Notes: generated by a model not told the origin, from the sequence alone. 64,000 bases of DNA from AC-43 sp963728855 (GCA_963728855.1 CAVSLN010000001.1:806001-870000), one strand, 5' to 3'; positions 1 through 8,394 are shown, counted from the first letter of the stretch. Numbers and translations: made by a program.

Positions 1-55
1 AGTCCGGGTCGTGCGCCTGGCCACCGTGCTCGTCCATGTGGCCGCCCTGGTCGTC

Positions 56-194
56 CATCAGCCCACGCTCCTTCGCTCGGCGCTCGTCCGCCGTCGAGGT
101 GCGGACCGTAGCCTCGCGCATCCGCTCATCAGCCCACGCTCCTTCGCTCGGCGCTCGTCCGCCGTCGAGGTGCGGACCGTAGCCTCGCGCATCC
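56..194. repeat. 68-bp tandem direct repeat upstream of asnB
   Basis: Two identical 68-base copies (56-123 and 127-194) are separated by three bases, giving a 71-base period. They lie just upstream of the asparagine synthetase start at 273. The repeat has no convincing coding function. It may be a recent slippage duplication inside the 5' leader or promoter region, so it could duplicate a regulatory site. Nothing else recognisable is present in bases 1-272. Confidence 0.9.
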
Positions 195-272
195 CCCCAT
201 GTGTCGAACCTATCGCGCCCAAGGTGCCGGCTGTGCCGGCCCGAGACACCCGGGCGTGAAAGGATGTCGGCC

Positions 273-2222
273 ATGTGCGGACTGCTCACCTTCATCAGCG
301 CGCGGGCCGAGGCGCAGGCATACCGGCAGGCGGTCGCCGAGGCGCTGGAGAGCCTGCACCACCGCGGTCCGGACGAGACCGGGGTCGAGGTCGTCGGCAG
401 CGACGTGGTCTTCGCACACAAGCGGCTGTCGATCATCGACGTGGCCGGCAGCCACGAGCCGCTGCCGTACGCGGGCGGCCGGTACCTGCTCACCTTCAAC
501 GGCGAGATCTACAACTACATCGAGCTGCGTGAGGAGCTGGCCCGGGAGCACGGTGCCCGGTTCGAGACCAACGGTGACGGCGAGGTGATCGTCGCCGGGT
601 TCCACCACATCGGTGAGGCGATCGTCGAGCGGCTCCGGGGGATGTTCGCCTTCGTGATCGTCGACACCCAGCAGAAGCTGGTCTTCGGCGCCCGCGACCC
701 GTACGGCATCAAGCCGCTCTTCCACCTCGTCACCCCGGACGGGCTCTACCTCGCCAGCGAGAAGAAGGCGCTGCTGCCGTTCGCACCGGCCGGCCAGGCC
801 GGCGACGCGGGCGTGGACACCGCCAACCTGTCGCACTACCTGACGCTGCAGTACGTGCCCGAGCCCGGCTCCCTGCACCAGGGCATCGGGCGGGTCGGCT
901 CCGGCGAGTGCTTCACATACCGGGCCGGCGGCGTGTTCGCCACCCGCCGGTACTACCAGCCCCGGTTCCGGCCCACCCCGACCGACGCGCCTGAGAAGCT
1001 GTACCGGCGCATTCAGGACACCCTGCGGGAGAGCGTACGGATCCACATGCGCTCCGACGTACCGGTCGGTGCGTTCCTCTCCAGCGGCATCGACTCCACC
1101 GCCGTCGTCGCGCTCGCCCGCGAGTTCAACCCGAACATCCTGACCTTCACCGTCGGGTTCGACGTCCCCGGCTACTCCGAGATCGACGTGGCCCAGGACT
1201 CGGCGCGCCACCTCGGGGTGACCACGATCCCGACCAAGATCGGGCCGCACGACATGATGGACGCGCTGCCCAAGATCGTGTGGCACCTGGACGACCCGGT
1301 CGCCGACCCGGCGCTCGTACCGCTGTACTTTGTCGCCAAGAAGGCCGCCGAGCACGTGACCGTGGTGCTGTCCGGCGAGGGGGCGGACGAGTTCTTCGGC
1401 GGGTACACGATCTACCGCGAGCCGCTGTCCCTGGCCACGATCAACGGGCTGCCCGACCCGCTGCAGCGCGGGCTGCGCAAGGTGGCCTCGGTCATCCCGC
1501 AGGGCGTCAAGGGCAAGAGCTTCCTGGAGCGGGGGACCACCCCGATCGAGGAGCGCTACTACGGCAACGCGCGGATGTTCACCGAGGCGGAGAAGCAGAA
1601 GCTGATGCGCCGGTACGACGACCGGGTGCGCTACACCGACGTGACCGCGCCGGTCTACGCCGAGGCCGCCGCACACGGGCTGGACGACGTGACCACCATG
1701 CAGTACGTCGACCTGTACACCTGGCTGCGCGGGGACATCCTCGTGAAGGCCGACCGGATGTCCATGGCCCACTCGCTGGAGGCGCGGGTGCCGTTCCTGG
1801 ACCGGGAGGTGTTCGAGGTCGCCGCGACCGTACCGGTCGAGCTCAAGCTCCCGCCGCACTCCACCGACACCAAGTACGCGATGCGCCAGGCCCTGCGCGA
1901 CGTGGTCCCGCCCGCGATCGTCAACCGCAAGAAGCTCGGCTTCCCGACGCCGACCCGGGTCTGGCTGCGCGGCGAGATGTACGACTGGGCGCACGACATC
2001 CTGGCCCGCTCCGGCGCCGGCGAGCTGCTCGACCTCAACTACGCGGCGAGCCTCCTCGAAGAGCACAAGCGCGGCGACTTCGACCACTCGCGGAAGGTCT
2101 GGACGGTACTGGTGTTCTGCGTGTGGCACGCGATCTTCGTCGCGCACACGCTGGACCCGGGCATCACCCGGGCCCAGTCCGCCTTGCTCACCAAGCCGGT
2201 GGTCGGCTCGGTCGTGGCCTGA
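273..2222 (+). CDS. asnB: Asparagine synthetase, glutamine-hydrolysing (class II amidotransferase)
   Basis: Converts aspartate, glutamine and ATP to asparagine in the cytoplasm. The start at 273 gives a protein of 649 residues beginning Met-Cys-Gly-Leu-Leu. Cys2 becomes the N-terminal nucleophile after Met removal, which is why an in-frame Met three codons upstream (264) was not chosen. The Ntn glutaminase domain (about 1-210) shows HHRGPDETG and the FNGEIYNY segment. The C-terminal synthetase domain shows the ATP-binding PP-loop SSGIDSTAV near residue 275 and SGEGADEFFGGY near 370. The length is normal for the actinobacterial family. It appears monocistronic, and an insertion element begins about 50 bases downstream. 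Confidence 0.95.
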   Translation: MCGLLTFISARAEAQAYRQAVAEALESLHHRGPDETGVEVVGSDVVFAHKRLSIIDVAGSHEPLPYAGGRYLLTFNGEIYNYIELREELAREHGARFETNGDGEVIVAGFHHIGEAIVERLRGMFAFVIVDTQQKLVFGARDPYGIKPLFHLVTPDGLYLASEKKALLPFAPAGQAGDAGVDTANLSHYLTLQYVPEPGSLHQGIGRVGSGECFTYRAGGVFATRRYYQPRFRPTPTDAPEKLYRRIQDTLRESVRIHMRSDVPVGAFLSSGIDSTAVVALAREFNPNILTFTVGFDVPGYSEIDVAQDSARHLGVTTIPTKIGPHDMMDALPKIVWHLDDPVADPALVPLYFVAKKAAEHVTVVLSGEGADEFFGGYTIYREPLSLATINGLPDPLQRGLRKVASVIPQGVKGKSFLERGTTPIEERYYGNARMFTEAEKQKLMRRYDDRVRYTDVTAPVYAEAAAHGLDDVTTMQYVDLYTWLRGDILVKADRMSMAHSLEARVPFLDREVFEVAATVPVELKLPPHSTDTKYAMRQALRDVVPPAIVNRKKLGFPTPTRVWLRGEMYDWAHDILARSGAGELLDLNYAASLLEEHKRGDFDHSRKVWTVLVFCVWHAIFVAHTLDPGITRAQSALLTKPVVGSVVA

Positions 2223-2274
2223 CCTACGGGCCGGTGCCCGGCCCGTACGCCCGACTGCACCCGACTGCACTAGA

Positions 2275-2297
2275 CGGTGTCCACTAACGTTCACCGG
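2275..2297 (+). repeat. Left terminal inverted repeat
   Basis: The sequence begins CGGTGTCCACTAACGTTCAC and is followed by CGG. Its exact reverse complement occurs at 3737-3759. The match ends on both sides at 23 bp. Confidence 0.9.
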
Positions 2298-3713
2298 GTT
2301 TGACGGTGGTGTTGTGGATCCTCGCCGTGAGCGGGCGAGCGACTCCCCACTGGGGGTGGGGCGGGCCACCGCTGGCCAACCGACCCGCTCGCCGGTCCTG
2401 GCGGGCGGCGGGGGTCACGCCGGGACCGGCCGGCACCGGGCAGGTGCCGGCCGGCTCGACGGTGCGTGACCTCCCGCGGCAGCGGAGGACCGCTGTCGCG
2501 GGAGAAGGGGGCGCCGCCCGGGGTGCGGGTGGCGATGATGGCCGCGGCGAGTAGGTCGCGGTGCCCGGACAGGGTGCAGTGCCGGCAGGTCAGCGTCCGG
2601 CCCTGCGGTTTGGTGATGCGTTGCCGGCAGCCCGGGCAGGTCGACGAGGTGCCGCGTTCCTCGACCAGGTGGACGGTGATTGCGGCCAGTGCCGCCTTGT
2701 CGGCGAGGATCGCGATGGCCCGGCCGAGCTGCCACTGGCGTAGCCGCAGGTGGTGGTGGCGGCCGGCCGGGACGTCGAGGACGCCGCGGGGGGCGCCGAC
2801 GGTCAGGGTGCCGATCCGGTGTTGGACGGCCCAGGCGATGACCGTCGTGGCGGCCTCGTGCTGGGCCTGGCGGATGCGGCGGCGGCGGCCCTCCACGAGC
2901 CGGGCGCGGCGGCGGGTCTTTCGCCAGCGGCGGGAGCCGTGCTGCCCGGGGTGTCGGGGCGCGGGCTGCGGTGGCCCGGCGGCGCGCCTTGGTGTCGGCC
3001 AGATGCATGCGGTGTTCGGCCCGCAGGGCCCGCCCGGACACCAGCAGGGCCTGCCGGTCGGGGCCGGCCACCGCGTACGGGTGGATGATCCCGAGGTCGA
3101 CGCCGGCCACCCGGGTCGGGTCCGGCGCCTGCCCGGCCGGGTAGCTGGGTATCGGAAGTTCGGCGGTGACCTCCAGCCACAGCCGGCCGCCGTCGGCGAG
3201 CAGGGTGACCGACCGGACTGTGTCGGCCGGGTAGGGCACCTCGCGGTCCAGGCGCAGCCACAGCGGCGGCTGGCCGGCCGCGACCGGCAGCCGCAGCCGC
3301 CGCCGGGCCAGCGCGAACGTGCCGTGATACCAGCGGATCGGCTGCAGCCGGTGGCGCCGGCGCGGGAACCGTGCGGTCGGGTCGCCGGCCCGGCGGCGTT
3401 TGGCCGCCGCGAACCAGGCATCGGAGAACCGGCGCAGCACCGACCGGGCTCCGACCGAGTCCAGCTCACCGAAGGTGCCCGGCCCGGCCGCCGCCAACTC
3501 CCGGCACAACGCCTGGTAGCCGGCCAGCGGCGCCGCGTCGCGGCGGCGCCGCCACCAGTTGGCCTCCAGCACACAGGCCCACACGTCGCCGGCCGAGCAC
3601 AGCAGCCCGAAGCAGCGCCGCCGCTGCGCCCGGGTCAGCCGCAGCCCGACCCGGGCGGTGCGATACACCACCCGACCCGCATCCGAATCCCGCCGCCGAG
3701 GCACGATCCACAC
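2291..3713 (-). pseudogene. tnpB: TnpB-family RNA-guided nuclease/transposase accessory protein, frameshifted
   Basis: The N-terminal half (from 3713) reads in one frame through the RuvC-I motif GVDLGIIHPYAV (Asp near residue 201). The C-terminal half reads in another frame from about 2955 and includes RRWRKTRRRARL, GAPRGVLD, a zinc ribbon CPGC..CRHC and GHRDLLAAA. One extra base near 2945-2963, in a C/G-rich run, joins them into about 473 residues, which is normal length. In related actinobacterial TnpB proteins that I recall, the middle motif is GDPRG. Here Asp is Ala, and the usual Asn after HRDL is Ile, so the copy looks decayed beyond the frameshift. The 3' end abuts the left repeat, where a guide RNA (omega/reRNA) would be expected. 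Confidence 0.8.
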
Positions 3714-3736
3714 CCCACCACACGGGTACGACGAAA

Positions 3737-3759
3737 CCGGTGAACGTTAGTGGACACCG
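3737..3759 (+). repeat. Right terminal inverted repeat
   Basis: Exact reverse complement of 2275-2297. It lies about 25 bases upstream of the tnpB start and marks the outer right end of the element. Confidence 0.9.
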
Positions 3760-3860
3760 CACGAGAGAGGCTCCGCCTCGGACCGCCCAGGTGGGTGACT
3801 GGTCTGGTGACGCCGGTGCGGCCGGGGGCATCCTCATCGCCATAGGGTTGGTGGAGGTGG

Positions 3861-5531
3861 ATGGTCATGGCGGCGCGGATATCGCGGAGCAATCCGGTGA
3901 CGGTCAATGACGTTCTCGATGGGCGGAAGCTGCTGGAGATCGACTGTCTGGACCGGATCTATCTGACCTTGTCGGTGCCGAACCTGATGGTGGGCGGGCA
4001 GGTGGTCAGCTTCCTGACCCAACACGAGGGCAAACCCGTACCGTCACCGGCGCTGCTGGAACGCCGCGGGCAGACGTTCCGCCGGGCAGTGGAGTCCTTC
4101 GCGCAGGCCAACGGCATCCCGGTCATCGCCTTCACCGGTAAGAAGGACAAGAGCCGTCCGGGCGTGCTCGCCGACACCCCCTGGCCGCAACGCAAGATCG
4201 ATCAGGTGATGCCGCTGATGCGCAAGGCCGCCGCGACCGGCCGATCCCAGGTCGTCGCGATCGGCGTGGCCCAAGAGTTTCAGCGGGTGTTCACCGGCAC
4301 CAAGTCCGAGGCCGGCACCAGCGCGGTGTGGTTCTCCTACCACCGCACCGAACGCCGCGTGACCTGCTACTACTTCTATATCTGGGACGCCGACTTCGGC
4401 GCGGCGTTCATCAAGGTCTGCGCCTACTTCCCCTATCCCGGCAAGATCTGGATCAACGGGCACGAGTGGGCCAAACGTCAAGCAGCCCAGGCCGGCATCG
4501 GCTTTCGGGAACTGTCCAACGGCTTCGCCGCCTGCGACGACCCCGCAGCCCTACAGACCGTCTGCGACCGGCTCGGCCCAGGCACCGTCACCGTGTTCGC
4601 CGAACGCTGGTGGGCCCGGCTGCCGCTACCGTTCACCCCCACCGACCGCGCCGCCGGCTACTGGTGGGACATCTCCATGCGCCAGATCGAGGTCGCCAAG
4701 ACCATCGTGTTCACCGCACCACGCCACGCCCGCGCCTTCTTCGAAGCCCTCACCGCGGACAACCTCGACATCGGCCGACCCGACAACATGGAAATCATCT
4801 TCAACCGGCAGATCCGCTCGACCACCCACGGCGTGTTCCGCACCGCAATCGACCGCGACAACGACGGCGTGGTCGTCAACGCCTTCTACCGCCACTCCCG
4901 GATCAAGTACTACCTCAAAGACCGCCGCGCCCTACGCATCGAAACCGTCATCAACGACACCTACGACCTGCGCGTCCTACGCCGCCTGGAACACCTCGAC
5001 GAACTCATCACCAAGGCCCGTGACGTCAACCGCCGGCTGCTGGACACTATCCGAGTCGGTCAGGACTGTGTCCTCGCGAGCCCAGCCATCGAGCGGGTCG
5101 CGCAACCCACCCTCACCGAGGATGGCAGGAGGGCCCCAGCCCTGCGCTTCGGCGACCCTCGGGTCATGGCCCTGACCGGCGCCCTCTGCCTGCACCTGTT
5201 CGCTGTCACCGGCGTCACCAACAAGAGCCTTCGCGCCTTGACCGCCCGGCTGCTCGGCACCACCTACAGCACCAGCCAGATGACCTACGACCTACGCCGC
5301 CTACGCCTCAACGGCCTGCTCCGACGCATCGAACACACCCACACCTACCTGCTCACCACCGACGGGCAACGCCTCGCGATCTTCTACACCAAACTGCACA
5401 ACCGTCTCCTACGCCCGCTCATGGCAGCCGACCAGCCCCAAGCCGCACCCGCACTCCGCCACGCCCTGACCACCATCGACCAGCACGTCGAGGACTACAT
5501 CACCCGCGCACGACTCAAAACCGCGGCCTGA
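3861..5531 (+). CDS. Large conserved protein of unknown function (556 aa)
   Basis: Function unknown. I recall similar proteins of this size in many actinobacteria, usually called hypothetical, with a conserved opening like SNPVTVNDVLDG and internal VIAVGVAQEFQ-like and YFPYPGKIWINGHEW segments. The protein is intact, has no signal peptide or membrane segment, and is rich in Arg, Trp and Tyr. Its C-terminal 130 residues (TNKSLRALTARLLG and LRRLRLNGLLRRIEHTHTY) look like a winged-helix domain, so nucleic-acid binding is an inference. A GGAGG sequence sits just upstream, and Met at 3861 or 3867 could start. It adjoins the TnpB element and uses fewer CGTAC words than its neighbours, which suggests horizontal acquisition. 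Confidence 0.75.
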   Translation: MVMAARISRSNPVTVNDVLDGRKLLEIDCLDRIYLTLSVPNLMVGGQVVSFLTQHEGKPVPSPALLERRGQTFRRAVESFAQANGIPVIAFTGKKDKSRPGVLADTPWPQRKIDQVMPLMRKAAATGRSQVVAIGVAQEFQRVFTGTKSEAGTSAVWFSYHRTERRVTCYYFYIWDADFGAAFIKVCAYFPYPGKIWINGHEWAKRQAAQAGIGFRELSNGFAACDDPAALQTVCDRLGPGTVTVFAERWWARLPLPFTPTDRAAGYWWDISMRQIEVAKTIVFTAPRHARAFFEALTADNLDIGRPDNMEIIFNRQIRSTTHGVFRTAIDRDNDGVVVNAFYRHSRIKYYLKDRRALRIETVINDTYDLRVLRRLEHLDELITKARDVNRRLLDTIRVGQDCVLASPAIERVAQPTLTEDGRRAPALRFGDPRVMALTGALCLHLFAVTGVTNKSLRALTARLLGTTYSTSQMTYDLRRLRLNGLLRRIEHTHTYLLTTDGQRLAIFYTKLHNRLLRPLMAADQPQAAPALRHALTTIDQHVEDYITRARLKTAA

Positions 5532-5570
5532 AAACCTGACTCTCGTGTTCAGATTCTCAAACCCAAGGAT

Positions 5571-6041
5571 CTAGCTAGCCTGCTTCGCGTGGCGCCCCGG
5601 TATCGGTCGCCTCGGCTTCACAATGACCGGCTCGACAAGGCCGTGCTCGACAACACTGTGCTCGACGACGCTGTGCTCGACCGCGGCGGGCGGCACGACG
5701 CCGTACCTGATGGCGACGGGCGCGACCGCGCCTGCCAGGACCGGGCCAAGGTCGACGGGGTCGTCGTCGAGATCGTCCGGGCGGATGAGGTGGTCGTACA
5801 GTTGCGGCCAGGCGTGCTGGCCGAACCCGGCCCGGTCCGGCTGGGTGGCCCCGGGCTCACGGCGCGGCAGGCTGCCGTACGCGGCCAGCAGGCGCAACGC
5901 CTGGATCCGGTCCCGGCACGGCCCTTCGGCGAGGCACTCGACGCAACGGCCGTTCAGGCTCGACACCGCGTGCCGCGCGAACGTCGCCTGCGCGGCCTCG
6001 ATCCGGTTCAGCGCAACGGTGCTCAGGTAAGTGGTAGTCAC
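5571..6041 (-). CDS. Hypothetical protein with CVEC-type cysteine cluster
   Basis: A 156-residue protein. The N-terminal third holds GRCVECLAEGPCRDR, a three-Cys cluster that might bind metal, followed by ALRLLAAYGSLPRREPGA. This opening recurs in small actinobacterial proteins of unknown role. The C-terminal third has a short degenerate repeat (VEHSVVEHSVVEHGLVEP) produced by tandem nine- and twelve-base units. No membrane segment or signal peptide is seen. Its start lies upstream of the neighbouring SnoaL-like gene with no operon link. Function is not predicted. Confidence 0.6.
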   Translation of the reverse strand: MTTTYLSTVALNRIEAAQATFARHAVSSLNGRCVECLAEGPCRDRIQALRLLAAYGSLPRREPGATQPDRAGFGQHAWPQLYDHLIRPDDLDDDPVDLGPVLAGAVAPVAIRYGVVPPAAVEHSVVEHSVVEHGLVEPVIVKPRRPIPGRHAKQAS

Positions 6042-6105
6042 GATCCCCCCAGGTCGCTTGAACTCCGGGCGGCGTTACCCGGGGGACCGTCGGGCAAACG
6101 CCGGG

Positions 6106-6480
6106 TCAGAACCGTTCCGTGAGGTGCTCGCGGCCGGGCGGCGCTTCGTACGGGTACGGCCAGAAGTCGGTGATCCGCGCGATCAGCCCGGCCTCGTCGA
6201 GGTCGAAGAAGCACAGGCCGGGCTGCTCGGCACCGCCCACGAGGAACCGGGTCCAGCTGGCCGCGTGGGCTGGGCCGTCGCCGACGATCCGGACCGGCTC
6301 GACCGTCCAGTCGCCGGGGTACTCGGCGTTGAACCGCACGTACGGCTCGCGGCGCCGGATGCGCTCACGGGTCTGCGGCAGCTCGTAGACCAGGTCCGGG
6401 GCGAGCAGCTTCCCGAACGCGGCCCAGTCACGGGCGTCGGCGGCCGCCCAGTAGGCGGCGACGACATCGGCAGCAGTCAT
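6106..6480 (-). CDS. SnoaL/NTF2-like small enzyme or ligand-binding protein
   Basis: 124 residues with the pattern of a SnoaL-like (NTF2 superfamily) domain: an N-terminal helix AYWAAADARDWAAF, then LLAPDLVYELPQTRERI, a central RFNAEYPGDW and a terminal FFDLDEAGLIARITDFWPYPY. Such proteins form cone-shaped alpha+beta dimers that act as isomerases or hydrolases or just bind ligands. The substrate here is unknown. The start at 6480 fits the family, and the next remnant on the same strand ends 28 bases upstream. Confidence 0.85.
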   Translation of the reverse strand: MTAADVVAAYWAAADARDWAAFGKLLAPDLVYELPQTRERIRRREPYVRFNAEYPGDWTVEPVRIVGDGPAHAASWTRFLVGGAEQPGLCFFDLDEAGLIARITDFWPYPYEAPPGREHLTERF

Positions 6481-6507
6481 ACCGAGTCTCCCGCCGGGCT
6501 ACGACAG

Positions 6508-6712
6508 TCAGCCGAGCAGCGCCCGTACGCCCTGCCCGTACGCGGCGGGGTCGGGCTGGCCGGTCAGCAGGCGCTGCAGCCCGTACCCGACGACGGGCGA
6601 GAACAGGGCCGCGCCGGTGGCCTCGGGATCGGCGTCGGGCGGCAGCTCGCCGGTCCCGACCGCGTCGGGCGAGCTGGACGAAGCTCGCGCGGAGTCGGCC
6701 GTACACCTCGGC
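6508..6712 (-). pseudogene. C-terminal remnant of a TetR-family regulator
   Basis: Reading leftward, VAEVYGRLRASFVQLARR in one frame continues after a one-base shift near 6664 as GTGELPPDADPEATG, then FSPVVGYGLQRLLTG and a stop at 6508. This is the typical end of a TetR ligand-binding domain. The DNA-binding N-terminus is absent. The remnant butts against the 3' part of a rightward membrane gene. The two look like a former divergent regulator-target pair that lost both 5' halves in one deletion around 6705-6730. Confidence 0.7.
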
Positions 6713-6714
6713 GA

Positions 6715-7015
6715 CCACGGCACGCTGCTGGTGTTCCTCGTCGGCAACCCGATCTCCGGTCTGGCCTCCGCGCCGGAGCTGCTGCCGAAGCCGTGGGGCA
6801 CGATCGGCCAGCTGCTGCCGGCCGAGGCGGGTGCGAGCGCGCTGCGCTCGGTGGCGTACTTCGACGGTGCCCGGGTCGCCGGGCCGCGGTGGGTGCTCGC
6901 GATCTGGGCCGCGGCCGGGCTCGCGCTGACCGCCCTGGGCCACTTCCGCGACCGGGCGGCCGCCGGCCGGCCCGCGGTCAGGCGCGGCCAGCCAGCTCTG
7001 CGTACCCCCGCTTGA
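6715..7015 (+). pseudogene. C-terminal remnant of a membrane transport protein (YhgE/ABC-permease-like)
   Basis: Roughly 100 residues remain: a hydrophobic stretch GTLLVFLVGNPISGLASAPE, then LPKPWGTIGQLLPAEAG, ALRSVAYFDGA and a last membrane helix VLAIWAAAGLALTALGHFR. These match the C-terminus of large actinobacterial membrane proteins of the YhgE/Pip or ABC-2 permease type. There is no start codon or N-terminus. The end overlaps the convergent metallo-hydrolase gene by 38 bases, so its natural stop may also be lost. Confidence 0.65.
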
Positions 7016-7802
7016 CCGCTACCAGCGACGTGGCCGGGCCGAACGGTGCGTGCGCCGCGACCGCCTCGGCCGGCGCGCCGTCGGCGTCGCCGTCGCGGAT
7101 CAGCCAGTCCAGCCGGGTCAGCTCCGCGTGCTGGGCGAGCACGAACGCGCGGTCGACCGGGGCGCCGTGGCCGGGTACGACCACGCTCGCCGGCCCGAGC
7201 AGGTGGGCCAGCGCGGCCAGCGTCTCCGGCCATTCGAGGGGGTACGCGTCGCCGAAGTCCGGCGGTCCGCTCTCCTCGACCAGGTCCCCGGCGAGTACGG
7301 CGTCCGCGTCCGGTACGAGCACCACGAGGTCCCCGTCCGTGTGCCCCCGCCCCAGGTGCCGCAGCACGACCCGGCGCCCGCCGACGTCCAGGGTCGCCTC
7401 GTCGTGTACGGCCTGCCCCGGCGCCAGTACGCTCACGTCCGCCAGCCCGGCGGCCAGCTCCGGCTCGCTGTCGACGTAGTCCTCGTACGCCTGCCGCCGC
7501 CACCGTTCGCCCTCCTCGCGCAGGTGCGCGGCGGCGGCCCGGTGCGCCCAGACCGCCGCCGGGTCACCGGTCAGCGTGGCGTTGCCGAAACAGTGGTCGA
7601 AGTGGTGGTGGGTATTGACAATCGTCAACGGATCCCGGGTCACCGTACGGATCGCCCCGGCCAGCTCGGCCGCCTGCTCCGGCGTCGACAGCGTGTCCAC
7701 GACCAGTGCCGCGCCGTCGCCCTCGACCAGCCCCACGTTGACGTCCAGCACTGGGTAGCGCAGCACGTAGACCCGGTCGGCCACCTCCACGAACGCCGTC
7801 AT
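6978..7802 (-). CDS. Metallo-beta-lactamase-fold hydrolase
   Basis: 274 residues. The metal-binding signature THHHFDH lies near residue 66. It is followed by GHTDGDLVVLVPDADAVLAGD, which supplies the bridging Asp, and VVPGHGAPVDR with the last His. The fold uses two zinc or iron ions to hydrolyse esters, thioesters or lactones. The substrate is not evident. The ATG overlaps the stop of the upstream thioesterase-like gene (ATGA), so the two are translationally coupled and probably act on related acyl substrates. Confidence 0.88.
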   Translation of the reverse strand: MTAFVEVADRVYVLRYPVLDVNVGLVEGDGAALVVDTLSTPEQAAELAGAIRTVTRDPLTIVNTHHHFDHCFGNATLTGDPAAVWAHRAAAAHLREEGERWRRQAYEDYVDSEPELAAGLADVSVLAPGQAVHDEATLDVGGRRVVLRHLGRGHTDGDLVVLVPDADAVLAGDLVEESGPPDFGDAYPLEWPETLAALAHLLGPASVVVPGHGAPVDRAFVLAQHAELTRLDWLIRDGDADGAPAEAVAAHAPFGPATSLVAVKRGYAELAGRA

Positions 7803-8182
7803 GAGGTCGTCACGCGAGCCAGGAAGCGCTCGCGGTCGACCACGACCCGTTCGACGGTGCCGCGAGCCACCAGCTGGTCGTCGTCGTGTACGGCCACGGT
7901 GAAGGCGAGCCGGCGTCCGTCCACTGTGGACAGTTTCACGGTCGCGGCCACCCGGCCGCCGATCGGGGTGGCCGCGAGGTGCTCCAACTCGACACGGGTA
8001 CCGACGGTCGTGCAGCCGCTGGGCAGCCGGCCCGCGGTGGCCCGTACGGTGGCGGCCTCGGCGAGCGCGAGCACCCTCGGCGTGCCCAGGACCGGTACGT
8101 CGCCCGAACCCACCTCCTGCGCCGTGTCCGGCTCGGCGACGGTCAGCTCGACACGGGCGGTCAGCCCCGGCTCCAGCTCCAT
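7799..8182 (-). CDS. Hotdog-fold thioesterase of the FlK (fluoroacetyl-CoA thioesterase-like) family
   Basis: 127 residues. The segments VLGTPRVLALAEAAT, GTRVELEHLAATPIG and a terminal VVDRERFLARV fit the small thioesterases that carry a Thr/Glu/His catalytic set. The equivalents seen are the Glu in LAEAAT and the His in ELEHLAA. It would hydrolyse an unknown acyl-CoA or acyl thioester. Its stop overlaps the start of the downstream metallo-hydrolase, forming a two-gene operon. Confidence 0.8.
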   Translation of the reverse strand: MELEPGLTARVELTVAEPDTAQEVGSGDVPVLGTPRVLALAEAATVRATAGRLPSGCTTVGTRVELEHLAATPIGGRVAATVKLSTVDGRRLAFTVAVHDDDQLVARGTVERVVVDRERFLARVTTS

Positions 8183-8306
8183 GCCCGCAGCCTACGGGAG
8201 CACCGGCGGGTGCCCGGTCTGCCGGAGTTAGCGGATATCGAAGCCATTGCGCGTTGTCGGCGGCTGAGATCGATGACCGGATATCAATCGAGCGGCATCC
8301 TCGCTG

Positions 8307-8369
8307 CTCAGCGGCGCGGACTACTTCCTGACCGCCGGGCACTGCGGCAACGCGGCGTCCAGCTGGTAG
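8307..8369 (+). pseudogene. Remnant of a trypsin/streptogrisin-like serine protease around the catalytic His
   Basis: In one forward frame the intergenic DNA reads LSGADYFLTAGHCGNAASSW followed by a stop. FLTAGHC is the catalytic His motif of chymotrypsin-fold proteases, and tyrosine/phenylalanine before it with Asn after it is typical of actinobacterial streptogrisins. Only about 20 residues survive, with no signal peptide, Asp or Ser motif. The 200 bases around it hold nothing else recognisable. Confidence 0.55.
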
Positions 8370-8394
8370 AGCAACAGCAGCCACAGCACCGTCG

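Larger units (their letters stand above)
2275..3759. mobile_element. TnpB-only insertion element with 23-bp terminal inverted repeats
   Basis: A 1485-bp unit is bounded by perfect 23-bp inverted repeats at 2275-2297 and 3737-3759. Its only gene, on the minus strand, is a TnpB-type protein with one frameshift. No TnpA (Y1 or serine) is present. IS200/IS605 and IS607 elements normally lack terminal inverted repeats, so the architecture is atypical for a tnpB carrier. No clear target duplication is visible: the flanks are CACTAGA on the left and CACGAGA on the right. It sits between asnB and the unknown gene at 3861. A non-autonomous element mobilised by a transposase elsewhere is plausible. Confidence 0.75.

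Noticed and set aside
273..2222. asnB as part of an antibiotic or lasso-peptide cluster
   Set aside because: No precursor peptide, peptidase or transporter genes nearby; the gene looks like ordinary housekeeping.
210..2369. 719-residue open frame on the minus strand opposite asnB
   Set aside because: A shadow of the high-GC third-position bias of asnB; no family resemblance and no start signal.
2291..3713. Programmed frameshift in tnpB
   Set aside because: TnpB proteins are normally made from one frame; no slippery heptamer was seen at the junction.
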